Shown: positions 17,353-27,050, counted from the first letter of the stretch. The stretch: 64,000 nt of DNA from Cloacibacillus sp. An23 (GCF_002159945.1 NZ_NFJQ01000012.1:62001-126000); one strand, 5' to 3'. Numbers and translations are program-made. Notes: generated by a model not told the origin, from the sequence alone.

Positions 17353-18390
17353 ATGATTGATTTGAGAAGCGACACTCTGACACTGCCGGGCAGGGAGATG
17401 CTGGAGACCATTTTAACGGCGCCGTTAGGAGACTCCGGACGTCTCGACGCAGAAGGAAGAGGCGGTGATCCAACCGTCAACAGACTCGAAGAAATTGTTT
17501 GTGAAGCGACAGGCAAGGAACGCTCCCTCCTGCTGCCGTCCGGAACGATGGGAAACACAGTGTCACTGCTGACACACTGCGAGCCGAAGGATAAGGTTCT
17601 TATTGATACCATGCAGCACCTTTACAGAACTGAGAAGGTCTGCTTCGAGTCTCGTTTCGGTCAGCTAGAGCCGGTTTTCTACAATTTAACGCCAGGCGGC
17701 TATCCTAACGTCGATGAGATGGAATGCGCATTGAAGACTAACGACATTAAGCTTATATGTGTCGAAAACACCCACAACGGCGCAGGCGGCACCTTTATAC
17801 CTCTGGACGTGCTGAAAAAGGTGCGGAATCTTGCCGACCGCTTCGGAGTCCCGGTTCACATGGACGGAGCAAGGCTGTTCAACGCCTCTACGGCTTCTGG
17901 GATCTCAGTCAAGGAGATATGCTCTTACGCCGATACGGTTATGTTCTGTCTCTCGAAGGGCCTCGGCGCCCCAATCGGTTCGATGCTTTGCGGAAGCAGA
18001 GATTTTATCATTAAAGCAGCCCAGACGAGAAAGCTTATGGGCGGCGGCATGAGGCAGGCCGGCGTGTTCGCAACCTGCGGGATTTACGCGCTTAAGCATC
18101 AGGTCAAAGACCTGGCCGAGGACCACAGGAGGGCAAAGCAGTGCCTAGAGCTTCTGAAGGGCATGAAAAACATCCGCGTTCCTAAGGAGATACAGACCAA
18201 CATCATAATCCTAGACGTCGCCGGAAGCGGAAAGACGGCCGCAGACGTCGTTGAAGAGATAAAACGGCGCGGCGTTTGGCTGAGCGTTTCAAGCGAAACG
18301 CACGCGCGTATCGTATTCAGCAGGAACAACACTGACTCTCAGGTTTCGGAGGCAGCTTCGATTATCAGAGAGTATGATTCTTCACTGTAA
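17353..18390 (+). CDS. ltaE: Low-specificity L-threonine aldolase-like PLP enzyme
   Basis: Predicted to split L-threonine (or allo-threonine and related beta-hydroxy amino acids) into glycine and an aldehyde. The 345 residues follow the beta-eliminating lyase fold: MIDLRSDTLT at the N-terminus, AEGRGGDPTVNRLE, PSGTMGNTVS, VENTHNGAGG, HMDGARLFNA (Asp171) and the PLP lysine Lys202 in CLSKGLGAPIGS. AAGGAGG lies eight bases before the ATG. It is followed after 28 bases by a symporter gene, so uptake and cleavage of a hydroxy-amino acid is the likely job. Exact substrate is not readable. Confidence 0.88.
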   Translation: MIDLRSDTLTLPGREMLETILTAPLGDSGRLDAEGRGGDPTVNRLEEIVCEATGKERSLLLPSGTMGNTVSLLTHCEPKDKVLIDTMQHLYRTEKVCFESRFGQLEPVFYNLTPGGYPNVDEMECALKTNDIKLICVENTHNGAGGTFIPLDVLKKVRNLADRFGVPVHMDGARLFNASTASGISVKEICSYADTVMFCLSKGLGAPIGSMLCGSRDFIIKAAQTRKLMGGGMRQAGVFATCGIYALKHQVKDLAEDHRRAKQCLELLKGMKNIRVPKEIQTNIIILDVAGSGKTAADVVEEIKRRGVWLSVSSETHARIVFSRNNTDSQVSEAASIIREYDSSL

Positions 18391-18418
18391 ACTATAAACT
18401 GCAAAGGAGTGTTAAAAT

Positions 18419-19660
18419 ATGTCATCTGCTCCAGCTAAAAAGAAGCTTAACGGCGTGTATTTAAACATCGGAGCCATCGTTTTCGGCGCCATCATCGGAC
18501 TCTTACTGGGCGAGGCAGCATGCGAGCTGAAATTCGTAGGTACTATATGGCTTAATTGCATCAAGCTTATTATGATACCGCTGGTTCTCTGCATGGTCGT
18601 CATCTCAATAGGGAGCCAACAGGATCTGTCAAGCCTCGGCCGCGTCGCTACAAGAATTATCGCGTACTATATGGCGACCACTGTGATGGCTATCGTAATC
18701 GGACTTGCAGTTGCCTTCATCTTTAAACCAGGCGTAGGCTTCAGCGTGGCGATTGAAGGGGCTCAGGAAGCGGTCAAGACAGTATCGCTTAGTGTTCAAG
18801 ACTTTTTTACAAGTCTGTTCCCGTCGAATTTATTCAAGGCTTTAAGCACCGACGATGTTCTGGGGACGCTCGTCGTCGGAATAATGTTCGGCATAGCCAT
18901 TGTAAAAATCAAAGACACCGGCAAGAAACAGAAAGTTCTAGGCTGCTTCGAATCGCTTAATATCCTAATCAATGAATACCTCCGCATGGTAATCAATCTT
19001 TCGCCGATCGGCGTTCTATGCCTTATGGCGGATTCCTTTGGGAGGTACGGGCTTTCCGTATTCACGACTATGGCGAAATTTTTCGGGACGTTTTACGTCG
19101 GCCTCGCCGTTCAGGTGCTCTTAGTGTACGGCCTTTCGCTGCTCGTATTCGCGCACATGAATATTTTTAAATTTCTCCGCGATGCGACTCCGGTATGGTC
19201 GTTCACTATAGCTACATGCTCAAGCACCGCGAATATTCCAAACAGCATAAAAACGGCGCGCGAGGTATTCAAAGTTCCCGACAGTATTTCAAATTTTTCA
19301 ATACCGCTCGGTGCAACGCTCAATTATGACGGCCTCTGCATGGCTTTCAGCTGCGTCCTAATTACAGTCGCACAGATGAACGGTATTGTGTTCGGAACCG
19401 GAACGCTGATACATATCATACTAGTCGCGCTTCTGCTCTCAAGCTGCGGCAGCGGCATACCAGGCGGCGGTGTAGTGAAGATTATGATGATTCTCGGTAC
19501 GTTTGGACTTCCGACAGAGTTCGCCGGACTGCTCGCCGGGTTCTATAGGTTCTTCGACATGGGAATTACGACGGTCAACTGCCTCGGCGACCTCGTAGGC
19601 ACCGTCTGCGTAGCAAGAGCCGAGGAACGCAGGAATAAACGTCTAGGCGTCAGTCAGTAA
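18419..19660 (+). CDS. Dicarboxylate/amino acid:cation symporter (DAACS family)
   Basis: Secondary transporter of the glutamate-transporter fold, 413 residues with about eight membrane helices and two re-entrant hairpins. Family signatures are present in variant form: CSSTANIPNSIK for the Ser-rich HP1 loop, GATLNYDGLC for the NMDGT motif, SSCGSGIPGGG for HP2, and FFDMGITTVNCLGD for the last helix with its conserved Asp and Asn. Substrates in the family include glutamate, aspartate, C4-dicarboxylates, serine and threonine; co-transcription with threonine aldolase favours a serine/threonine-type substrate (inference). G+C is low (26 of 60 bases in 18961-19020). Confidence 0.9.
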   Translation: MSSAPAKKKLNGVYLNIGAIVFGAIIGLLLGEAACELKFVGTIWLNCIKLIMIPLVLCMVVISIGSQQDLSSLGRVATRIIAYYMATTVMAIVIGLAVAFIFKPGVGFSVAIEGAQEAVKTVSLSVQDFFTSLFPSNLFKALSTDDVLGTLVVGIMFGIAIVKIKDTGKKQKVLGCFESLNILINEYLRMVINLSPIGVLCLMADSFGRYGLSVFTTMAKFFGTFYVGLAVQVLLVYGLSLLVFAHMNIFKFLRDATPVWSFTIATCSSTANIPNSIKTAREVFKVPDSISNFSIPLGATLNYDGLCMAFSCVLITVAQMNGIVFGTGTLIHIILVALLLSSCGSGIPGGGVVKIMMILGTFGLPTEFAGLLAGFYRFFDMGITTVNCLGDLVGTVCVARAEERRNKRLGVSQ

Positions 19661-19685
19661 GTGCAATATTATTCGCTGTAACGCA

Positions 19686-19730
19686 AAGAGGCCGTTTTGC
19701 ACAACATGCAGAACGGGCCTCTTATTTTTA
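19686..19730 (+). terminator. Terminator at the end of the ltaE-symporter unit
   Basis: AAGAGGCC...TGCA at 19686-19701 pairs with 19707-19723 (one bulge, one G-U, five-base loop) and is followed by ATTTTTA on the plus strand. It lies between the converging symporter and mutS genes; the minus strand lacks a T-run. Confidence 0.8.
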
Positions 19731-19747
19731 CACAGGATGCCGGCAGG

Positions 19748-22309
19748 TTATTTGAACCCCAGCACCTTCCTGCTCTCCTCGCGCAGCCGCATCACGAGCT
19801 CGAGCGCGGCGAGCGGCGTCATGTTGTTCGGGTCGCAGGCCGCGAGTTCTTCAAGTATCGCCTCCTGGCGGACGTCGAAGAGCGTGAGCTGGTTCTGCGA
19901 CGCGTTTTTTACGTTCTCGTTGCGAGCTTCGCCTTTTTCTTCAAACTGCGCGAGAAGCTCCTGCGAGCGGCGCAGCACTGCGGACGGAACGCCCGCGAGG
20001 CGCGCGACCTCTATGCCGTAAGAGCGGTCGGACGGCGCTTCGATTATCTTGTGGAGGAAGACTATGCGTCCGGCGCTCTCGTCCACGCCCATGCTCAGGT
20101 TTACGATGCCGGGCAGAAGGTCGGCGAGCTGCGTCAGCTCGTGGTAGTGCGTCGCGAAAAGGACGCGCGGCTGCGCGTGTTCCTGTCCCTGTAAAAATTC
20201 TACGACCGACCACGCTATGCTGAGGCCGTCGTATGTGGAGGTGCCGCGGCCTACTTCGTCGAGGATTATCAGGCTTCTGTCGGTCGCGTGGCGCAGTATG
20301 TTCGCAGTCTCTACCATTTCGACCATGAAGGTGCTTTGTCCGCGCGCGAGCTCGTCGCGCGCGCCGATGCGCGTGAATACGCGGTCTACGAGGCCGATCT
20401 TCGCGCTCTCGGCCGGGACGAAGGAGCCCATGTGCGCCATTATCGCAATGAGCGCCGCTGTGCGCAGGTATGTTGACTTCCCCGCCATGTTCGGGCCGGT
20501 TATCAGCGCTATGCGACGCCCGTTTTCCGCACTGAAATTAAAGTCGTTCGGTGTGAAAGGATTTTTGCCGAGCGTCACTTCGATGACTGGATGGCGCGCG
20601 TTCTTGACGATGAAGTCTTTGCTCATGTCGAGCGCCGGGCGCGTGTAGCCGCGCTCTGCTGCGACGGAGGCGAGCGACAGCAGCACGTCGAGCGTCGAGA
20701 TGAAGTTCGCCGTGAGCTGCACGGCCCGCGACTCTTTCAGTATCTCGTCCACAAGCCCCGCGTAGATGCGCTCTTCTATCGCGAGTATTTCGCTTTCGGC
20801 TCGGAACATGTCGCGTTCGAAGCGTTTGAGCTCTTCCGTGATGAAGCGTTCGGCGTTGACGAGCGTCTGCTTGCGCACGTAGTCCATCGGCGCTCTCAAG
20901 GCTGCGGACTTAGGTATTTCTATGTAGTAGCCGAAGACTTTGTTGACCCCCGCTTTAAGGTTTTTTATTCCTGTGCGCTCGCGTTCGGTCTCTTCGAATT
21001 TCGCGAGCCACTCTGACGAGTGCGCGGCCTTGTCGCGCCATTCGTCAAGCTCCGCGTCGAAGCCCGCCCTTATCACGCCGCCGTCGCGCACGAATCGCGG
21101 AACGTCGTCCGCGACCGCAGCTTTGAGAAGAGAGGCGAGGCTTTCCGCCATATCGCCGGGCACTATGCGCGCGAGCGCCGGATAGCCAGAGACGAGAGCT
21201 GCAAGTTCGGGCACTGCGTTCAGCGTCGTACCGACGGACTGCACGTCGCTCGGAAGCCCCATTTTAAGCGTGAGGCGCGAGAGCGATTTGCCCATGTCGC
21301 GGCAGCGCGAGAGGAGCTCCGCAAGCTTCGCGCGGAGCGGCGCATCGCCAACGATGGTCTCTATCATGTCTTGGCGGCGCGATATTTCGTCGAGATCCTG
21401 GAGCGGCGAGGTTATCCATTCTTTAAGCATGCGCCGCCCCATCGGCGTGCGGCAGCGGTTGAGCACGCCGAAGAGCGTGGCGCCGCTTTTGTCCGCGAGC
21501 TCGAGGTTCGCCTGCGTGCTCTGGTCGAGGACGAGGTTTTCTTTCGGCAGCATCGGTATCAGAGAGGATATATTGCCGGCCTTGGAGAACTGCGTCTCTT
21601 CGAGGTATTTCACCGCAGCGGCGGCGGCTCCTGCGGCCAGGTCCCTGTCGTCGAGCCCCATCGAAGAGAGCGTCGCGATCTGCCATTTGCGGCAGAGCCA
21701 CGCCGCGCCCTGCTCCACGGCGAAATATCCTTTATCGCATTCCGTTACGCTGACTCCGCGCATGACCAGACCGGGGCAGTTCTTTTCAAAAAGTTCCCGC
21801 TGTCCTCGCCGGATCAGTATTTCGTCCGGCATGAAGGCTGTCAGCGCCGCCGTGCCGCCGTCAGATGCAAACGTCCCGGCGCGCAGCGTACCGCTCGCCG
21901 GTTCGAGAAGCGCGACGGCGGTCTGCTTTCCGTCGAACAGGCATGCCGCTATTCTGCCGCCCTCGTCGGAATTCTCCGGCAGCCACGTGCCGGGCGTGAC
22001 TATGCGAGTGACCTCGCGTTCAACGAGTCCTTTGCCGTCCGGCTCCGTCATCTGTTCGCATATAGCGACGCGGTAGCCCGCGGCAACAAGGCGTCCGAGG
22101 TACGAGTCGACAGAGTGGAACGGCACTCCCGCCATCGGTATCCTGTATTCGGTTTCTTTTGAACGCGATGTAAGCGCTATGTCCAGAACGGACGACGCCG
22201 TCTTCGCGTCGTCGAAGAACATTTCATAAAAATCTCCCATGCGGAAGAAGAGCAGGCAGTCAGGGTAGGCTTCTTTCCATTCGACGTACTGCTCCAGCAT
22301 GGGAGTCAT
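19748..22309 (-). CDS. mutS: DNA mismatch repair protein MutS
   Basis: Recognises base mismatches and small loops. The 853 residues have the usual MutS1 layout: mismatch-binding domain with the Phe-x-Glu motif (Phe27, Glu29 in GDFYEMF), connector, lever and clamp domains, and a C-terminal ABC-type ATPase with Walker A GPNMAGKST, QSTFMVEM, Walker B LIILDEVGRGTST and THYHEL. The start is ATG at 22309, preceded by AGGAGTG and giving the canonical MTPMLEQY; a TTG eight codons upstream has no site. It is the third gene after alaS and ruvX and ends facing the lower-GC cassette, on whose other side mutL lies. Confidence 0.97.
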   Translation of the reverse strand: MTPMLEQYVEWKEAYPDCLLFFRMGDFYEMFFDDAKTASSVLDIALTSRSKETEYRIPMAGVPFHSVDSYLGRLVAAGYRVAICEQMTEPDGKGLVEREVTRIVTPGTWLPENSDEGGRIAACLFDGKQTAVALLEPASGTLRAGTFASDGGTAALTAFMPDEILIRRGQRELFEKNCPGLVMRGVSVTECDKGYFAVEQGAAWLCRKWQIATLSSMGLDDRDLAAGAAAAAVKYLEETQFSKAGNISSLIPMLPKENLVLDQSTQANLELADKSGATLFGVLNRCRTPMGRRMLKEWITSPLQDLDEISRRQDMIETIVGDAPLRAKLAELLSRCRDMGKSLSRLTLKMGLPSDVQSVGTTLNAVPELAALVSGYPALARIVPGDMAESLASLLKAAVADDVPRFVRDGGVIRAGFDAELDEWRDKAAHSSEWLAKFEETERERTGIKNLKAGVNKVFGYYIEIPKSAALRAPMDYVRKQTLVNAERFITEELKRFERDMFRAESEILAIEERIYAGLVDEILKESRAVQLTANFISTLDVLLSLASVAAERGYTRPALDMSKDFIVKNARHPVIEVTLGKNPFTPNDFNFSAENGRRIALITGPNMAGKSTYLRTAALIAIMAHMGSFVPAESAKIGLVDRVFTRIGARDELARGQSTFMVEMVETANILRHATDRSLIILDEVGRGTSTYDGLSIAWSVVEFLQGQEHAQPRVLFATHYHELTQLADLLPGIVNLSMGVDESAGRIVFLHKIIEAPSDRSYGIEVARLAGVPSAVLRRSQELLAQFEEKGEARNENVKNASQNQLTLFDVRQEAILEELAACDPNNMTPLAALELVMRLREESRKVLGFK

Positions 22310-22335
22310 TTTCACTCCTGGCGGCAGTTCCAAAT

Positions 22336-22752
22336 TCAGATGTTCCTTCCGCTGTCTAGATAGCTTTGAAGCAGGAGCGTGGCGGCTATCTTATCGACTT
22401 TCTTTTTTCTGCCGCTGCGCGAGACGTCGGCCTCCAGAAGCGCCTGCTGAGCTATCGTGGTGGTGAAGCGCTCGTCCCAAAAGCGTATCTCGCATTCGGG
22501 GAAACGCTCCTTTATCTTGTCGGCCGTCGCGCGCATACGCTCAGCCTCCGGCCCCTCGCTTCCGTCGGTGCGGCGCGGCATTCCTACCAGAATTATAGGG
22601 CCGCCGTACTGCGAGACTATTTCTGAGAGCTCGGAGAGCCAGTCGCCGCGCGCGTTCAAAACGGCGGCCCCCTGGGCGAATACGCCCAAGGGGTCGCTGA
22701 CCGCAACTCCGATTCTGACGCTTCCTATATCGAGAGCTACGATTCTCCGCAT
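22336..22752 (-). CDS. ruvX: Holliday junction resolvase-like RuvX/YqgF (pre-16S rRNA nuclease)
   Basis: RNase H-fold nuclease of 138 residues, implicated in 16S rRNA 5'-end maturation. Conserved motifs are ALDIGSVRIGVAVSD (6-20) with the first catalytic Asp, LVGMPRRTDGSEGP (near 55), and DERFTT (near 93) with VDKIAATLLLQSYL at the C-terminus. The ATG shares one base with the alaS stop (TAATG), and mutS starts 26 bases downstream. Confidence 0.94.
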   Translation of the reverse strand: MRRIVALDIGSVRIGVAVSDPLGVFAQGAAVLNARGDWLSELSEIVSQYGGPIILVGMPRRTDGSEGPEAERMRATADKIKERFPECEIRFWDERFTTTIAQQALLEADVSRSGRKKKVDKIAATLLLQSYLDSGRNI

Positions 22753-25403
22753 TATTTTCCTTTTGTCATAAGCTCCTCGAATATTTTCGGTGCCGCCGCG
22801 AAGGCTTTGTCGAGCTTGTCGGCGCTCGGCGCTCCGCCCTGCGCGAGGGTCGGGCGTCCGCCGCCCTTGCCTCCGAGCTCGGCCGCGACCGCTTTCAGCA
22901 GCGCGCCGGCGTTGGCTCCAAGCTTGACGATGTTGTCGGAGGCCATCGCGGTCAGCGCGACGTTGCCTTCCGAGCCTACGCCGGCGAGCAGCATCATCGC
23001 GTTCGGGTATTTATTGCGTATCCTGTCGCCTATCTGGCGAAGCAGGTCGGGCGTGATGTTGTCGAACTTTTCGGCGATGAAGTCGACGCCGTTCACCGAC
23101 GCGACCGGTTTGACGCTGTTCTCTATCTCGGACATCGCGGCCTTGACCTGGAGCTCTCGGTTCTTGCGTTCGAGCACCTTCTTCTCGTCTACCATCGCTC
23201 CGACCCTGTCCATAAGCGAATCAAGGTCGCCGCCGACCATGGTGACGAGAGACATGACCGCCGTGCCGTAGGCCTGGAATAGCGGCAGGGCCTGCGTGCC
23301 GGCGACTGCGGTTATACGGCGGATGCCGGAGCCGATGCCCTCCTCGCGGATTATCTTGACCAGGCCGATTTCGCCGGTGTTCTTGACGTGCGTGCCGCCG
23401 CAGAGCTCGGTGGAGAAGTCGGAGATCCCCAGCACGCGCACCTCGTCTCCGTACTTTTCGTCGAACAGGGCGCGAGCGCCGGTCTTCTTCGCCTCTTCTA
23501 TAGGCATGACCCGCGTCGTGACCGGGCTGTTCTTCAGCACCTGCTCGTAGACGATGCGCTCCGCCTCGCGCAGCTCGTCGAGGCTGACGGGCGCGAAGTG
23601 GTTGAAGTCGAAGCGAAGGAACGTCGGCGTAACGAGCGAACCGGCCTGGCGGACGTGTTTGCCGAGGACGCGCGCGAGCGCCTCGTGCAGGAGGTGCGTC
23701 GCGGTGTGGTGGCGCTGTATGTCGGCGCGGCGCGCGGCGTCGATCTCCGCCGTCACGCGGGCGCCCGTTTTTATCGAGCCTTTCACGACTTTGCCTTTAT
23801 GTACGATGAGATCTGCGACTGGATATACCGTGTCGGAAACCTCGAAGACGGCTCCGTCCGCGGTAATCGTTCCGGTGTCGCCTACCTGTCCGCCCTTTTC
23901 GCCGTAGAACGGCGTGTTCGACAGAACTAGCTCCGCCTCTTCGCCCTCCGACGCGCTTTCGGCGAGCGCGCCGTTCATTATGACCGCCTTGACATCCGCC
24001 TCGCACTTTGTCTCGGTGTAGCCGCAGAACGGCGACGGCGCTATCTTGTCGGCGAGCTCGGTGTAGACGTTCTTGGAAATCACGCTGCTCGTCTGCTTGC
24101 TCGAGGCGCGCGCCCTCTCGCGCTGCTCCTCCATAGCGGCCTCGAAGCCGTCCTTGTCCACGGTGATGCCGCGCTCGCCGCACATCTCCTCCGTAAGCTC
24201 GAGCGGAAAGCCGAAGGTGTCGTAAAGCACGAAAGCCACGTCTCCGGGCAGCTCTTTTCCGCCGGCGGCCTCGACCTTCGCTATCTCGCTGTCCATGAGG
24301 TCGCTGCCCTGCGCGAGAGTGCGCGAGAAGCGTTCTTCTTCGGTGCTGAGCACCTGCTCTATGGCTGAGGCCTGCTCCACCAGCTCGTGGTACTCGTCGC
24401 CTATCGACTCGCGTACGACGGGAAGGAGCTCGGTGAGGAACGGCCTGTCGATACCCAGCAGCCTGCCGTAGCGCACGCAGCGCCTGATGAGGCGGCGGAG
24501 CACGTAGCCGCCGCCCTCGTTGGTCGGGAGTATGCCGTCGGCTATCATGAAGGCCGAGGCGCGGATATGGTCGGAGATGACCTTGACCGCCATGTCTTTC
24601 TTCGGGTCTTCGCCGTATTTTACGCCGACGAGCTCGCAGGCCTTGTCCATAATGGGACGGAAGAGGTCCGTTTCAAAGTCGTTCGGCACGCGCTGGACGA
24701 CGGAGGCAAGGCGCTCCAGCCCCATGCCGGTGTCTATGTTCTTGTGCGGGAGCGGCGTGAGGTTGCCGTTCTCGTCGCGGTTGTACTGCATGAAGACGAG
24801 GTTCCATATCTCGAGGTAGCGGTCGCAGTCGCATCCGACCGTGCAGGTAGGCTTGCCGCACGAGAACTCCGGCCCCTGGTCGTAGATTATCTCAGAGCAC
24901 GGCCCGCACGGCCCGACGGGGCCGGCCGCCCAGAAGTTGTCGTCCTCGCCGAGGCGGAATATCCTGTCGGCGGGGATGCCGACCTTGTTGTGCCAGATGT
25001 CGAAAGCTTCGTCGTCGTCAAGATAAATGGTGACGTAGAGGCGCTCGGGCTCTAGGCCGACGCGCTCGGTCAGGAACTCCCACGCCCACGGGATGACCTC
25101 GTTCTTGAAATAATCGCCGAAGCTGAAGTTGCCCAGCATTTCGAAGAAGGTGTGGTGGCGCGCAGTGCGGCCGACGTTCTCTATGTCGTTCGTGCGCACG
25201 CACTTCTGCGACGTAGTCGCCCTCGTCACCTCAGGAGTCTTGAGCCCGAGAAAATACGGCTTGAAAGGCACCATGCCCGCTATAGTAAAAAGAAGAGTCG
25301 GGTCGTCAGGCACCAGCGAAAAACTATGATAGCGCTTGCAGCCCTTCTCTTCGAAAAAGTTCAGAAAAAGTTCTCTTAATTCCTTCCCGCTCCTGCGTTC
25401 CAT
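22752..25403 (-). CDS. alaS: Alanyl-tRNA synthetase
   Basis: Charges tRNA-Ala and edits mischarged Ser/Gly. The 883 residues have an N-terminal class II catalytic core (TSQKCVRTNDIENVGRTARH, GNFSFGDYFK, GPCGPCSEI, NIDTGMGLERL), a tRNA-recognition middle, the editing domain with HHTATHLLHEAL zinc-type histidines and CGGTH near 660, and the C-Ala domain (GKGGGRPTLAQGG). Start ATG at 25403; a TTG eight codons upstream is less likely. A perfect TATAAT lies upstream at 25439-25444 on the minus strand but with no clear -35. First gene of alaS-ruvX-mutS. Confidence 0.97.
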   Translation of the reverse strand: MERRSGKELRELFLNFFEEKGCKRYHSFSLVPDDPTLLFTIAGMVPFKPYFLGLKTPEVTRATTSQKCVRTNDIENVGRTARHHTFFEMLGNFSFGDYFKNEVIPWAWEFLTERVGLEPERLYVTIYLDDDEAFDIWHNKVGIPADRIFRLGEDDNFWAAGPVGPCGPCSEIIYDQGPEFSCGKPTCTVGCDCDRYLEIWNLVFMQYNRDENGNLTPLPHKNIDTGMGLERLASVVQRVPNDFETDLFRPIMDKACELVGVKYGEDPKKDMAVKVISDHIRASAFMIADGILPTNEGGGYVLRRLIRRCVRYGRLLGIDRPFLTELLPVVRESIGDEYHELVEQASAIEQVLSTEEERFSRTLAQGSDLMDSEIAKVEAAGGKELPGDVAFVLYDTFGFPLELTEEMCGERGITVDKDGFEAAMEEQRERARASSKQTSSVISKNVYTELADKIAPSPFCGYTETKCEADVKAVIMNGALAESASEGEEAELVLSNTPFYGEKGGQVGDTGTITADGAVFEVSDTVYPVADLIVHKGKVVKGSIKTGARVTAEIDAARRADIQRHHTATHLLHEALARVLGKHVRQAGSLVTPTFLRFDFNHFAPVSLDELREAERIVYEQVLKNSPVTTRVMPIEEAKKTGARALFDEKYGDEVRVLGISDFSTELCGGTHVKNTGEIGLVKIIREEGIGSGIRRITAVAGTQALPLFQAYGTAVMSLVTMVGGDLDSLMDRVGAMVDEKKVLERKNRELQVKAAMSEIENSVKPVASVNGVDFIAEKFDNITPDLLRQIGDRIRNKYPNAMMLLAGVGSEGNVALTAMASDNIVKLGANAGALLKAVAAELGGKGGGRPTLAQGGAPSADKLDKAFAAAPKIFEELMTKGK

Positions 25404-25446
25404 AAAACAGCCCCCATTGATATTCAAACTAACGATATATTATAAA

Positions 25447-26061
25447 CTATTTGTTTTGAAAATGCGCGCCGAAATAAACCGGGCGCCCCGGCGCGGCGGC
25501 CCCGCGGCACTCGTAGACGAAGGCCGGCGGAATGTTCATCATCACGAAGCGAACGTCCACATTGCCGAAGATTTTTTCAAACGCGCCCTTCATGTGCAGC
25601 GAATACTGAAAGGCTACGAATATACCGTCCGGCGCCAGGCAGCGCGATATGCCGTCGACGACGGCGCCGGTCACCTCGCGCGGCAGCACGGTGAACGGCA
25701 GGCTGGAGACTATGAGGTCGGCCTTGTCTATGCCGCGCGCGCTCATCACTTCGGGAAGCCTGCGCGCGTCGTCGTATATCTCGAGTCCAGTTTCTCTGCT
25801 CAGCATGTCGCGCAGCTCTTTTTCTATCTCGAATACCAGCAGCTCGCTCCCTGGGGCCATGCGGTCGATTATAGCCCGCGTCATGACACCCGTGCCGGCG
25901 CCTAGCTCCGCTATCCTCGCCGCGCGTTTCCAGTCCACGTTGCACAGCATGGAGTCGACCAGCTGCGGCGAACTCGGCGTCACGCTTCCTATCGTGCGCG
26001 GCTCGGTCACGAATTTCTTTATGAATATCATCTTATCCTTTAGATTTTTATCGACCTGCAC
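25447..26061 (-). CDS. SAM-dependent methyltransferase, phospholipid N-methyltransferase-like
   Basis: Class I methyltransferase of 204 residues. Motif I is RIAELGAGTGVMTRAI (about 49-64), followed by LLVFEIEKEL for the acidic motif and LIVSSLPFTVLP for the post-motif. The N-terminal FIKKFVTEPRTIGSVTPSS is the pattern seen in PmtA-type phospholipid N-methyltransferases and relatives of KsgA. Substrate unproven. The listed start is GTG at 26061 with a weak GGGG site; ATG at 26031, with AAAGGAT just before it, is a good alternative. It stands 43 bases upstream of alaS with no clear terminator between. Confidence 0.78.
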   Translation of the reverse strand: MQVDKNLKDKMIFIKKFVTEPRTIGSVTPSSPQLVDSMLCNVDWKRAARIAELGAGTGVMTRAIIDRMAPGSELLVFEIEKELRDMLSRETGLEIYDDARRLPEVMSARGIDKADLIVSSLPFTVLPREVTGAVVDGISRCLAPDGIFVAFQYSLHMKGAFEKIFGNVDVRFVMMNIPPAFVYECRGAAAPGRPVYFGAHFQNK

Positions 26062-26115
26062 CTGAGGCGCACCCCACTTTGAATTTTATGAATAGAGGCC
26101 GAATCCGCGCGGCGC

Positions 26116-27039
26116 TCAGCGCGCGAAGACGCTCAGATATTTGTCGCCCCTGTCCGGCTGCACTGTGACGACGGCGCTGTCCTCGGGCAGAGAGGCCGCT
26201 GCTTTCAGCGCAGCGAAGACGTTCGCTCCCGTCGATATGCCGCTGAAAAGCCCCTCTTCCGAGGCGAGGGCGCGCGCCGTATCTACAGCGTCGCCGTCGC
26301 TCACGGTCATAAATTCGTCGATTTCGTCAACGGCGAGGCAGGCCGGGACGAAATTCGCGCCGATGCCTTGTATCGCGTGCTGGCCGGAGCGCCCCTGCGT
26401 GACGAGCGGGCTCGACGCCGGTTCGACCGCGACGACGCGCACGTCTGGGAATTTCTTCCGCAGAGCGCGTCCCACGCCCGTGACGGTGCCGCCTGTGCCG
26501 AACGACGCGACGAAGGCTGCGATTTTTTTACCTTCGGGAAGCTGCGCGAGTATCTCAGGCCCCGTGGTGAGCTCGTGCGCGAGCGGGTTGCCGGGGTTCG
26601 AGAACTGGTCGAGCATTACGGCGTCGGGGTTTTCAGCTAAAATTTCGCGAGCACGCTCGACGGCGGCGGCCATGCCTCCCTCCGCCGGCGTCAGCTCGAG
26701 CCTCGCGCCGAAGGCGGCGAGTACGGCGCGGCGCTCGACGGACATCGACTCAGGCATCGTAAGCACGACCGAGAGACCGAGCGCGCGTCCTAGAAGCGCC
26801 AGCCCGATTCCCGTGTTTCCGCTCGTCGGCTCTACGACGACGCTCCTTTCCGTGAGCGTCCCGTTTTTCTGCGCCTCGCGAAGCATCCCCCACGCGGCGC
26901 GGTCTTTTATCGAGCCTCCGGGGTTTCCGCCTTCGAGCTTTATCCACACCTCGGCCCCGCCGCTTCCTCGCTTCAGGCGGTACAGAGGCGTATTGCCGAC
27001 GAGCCGCATTATTTCGAGGCTGTCTATATCCCTAAGCAA
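26116..27039 (-). CDS. cysK: Cysteine synthase (O-acetylserine sulfhydrylase)
   Basis: PLP enzyme making cysteine from O-acetylserine and sulfide. The 307 residues match CysK length and carry LVGNTPLYRL, the PLP lysine Lys45 in PGGSIKDRAA, the substrate loop EPTSGNTGIGLAL, FVASFGTGGTVTG for phosphate binding, and GISTGANV. The start is an unusual TTG at 27039: AGGAGA lies about seven bases before it, and the first in-frame ATG would remove the start of the fold. It is followed upstream by a glutaredoxin-like gene with an 11-base gap, so the two are probably co-transcribed. Confidence 0.93.
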   Translation of the reverse strand: MLRDIDSLEIMRLVGNTPLYRLKRGSGGAEVWIKLEGGNPGGSIKDRAAWGMLREAQKNGTLTERSVVVEPTSGNTGIGLALLGRALGLSVVLTMPESMSVERRAVLAAFGARLELTPAEGGMAAAVERAREILAENPDAVMLDQFSNPGNPLAHELTTGPEILAQLPEGKKIAAFVASFGTGGTVTGVGRALRKKFPDVRVVAVEPASSPLVTQGRSGQHAIQGIGANFVPACLAVDEIDEFMTVSDGDAVDTARALASEEGLFSGISTGANVFAALKAAASLPEDSAVVTVQPDRGDKYLSVFAR

Positions 27040-27050
27040 GGCCGGTTCTC

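Noticed and set aside
21020-22162. Plus-strand 380-codon frame opposite mutS
   Set aside because: Shadow frame with Arg/His-rich low-complexity translation; mutS on the other strand is complete.
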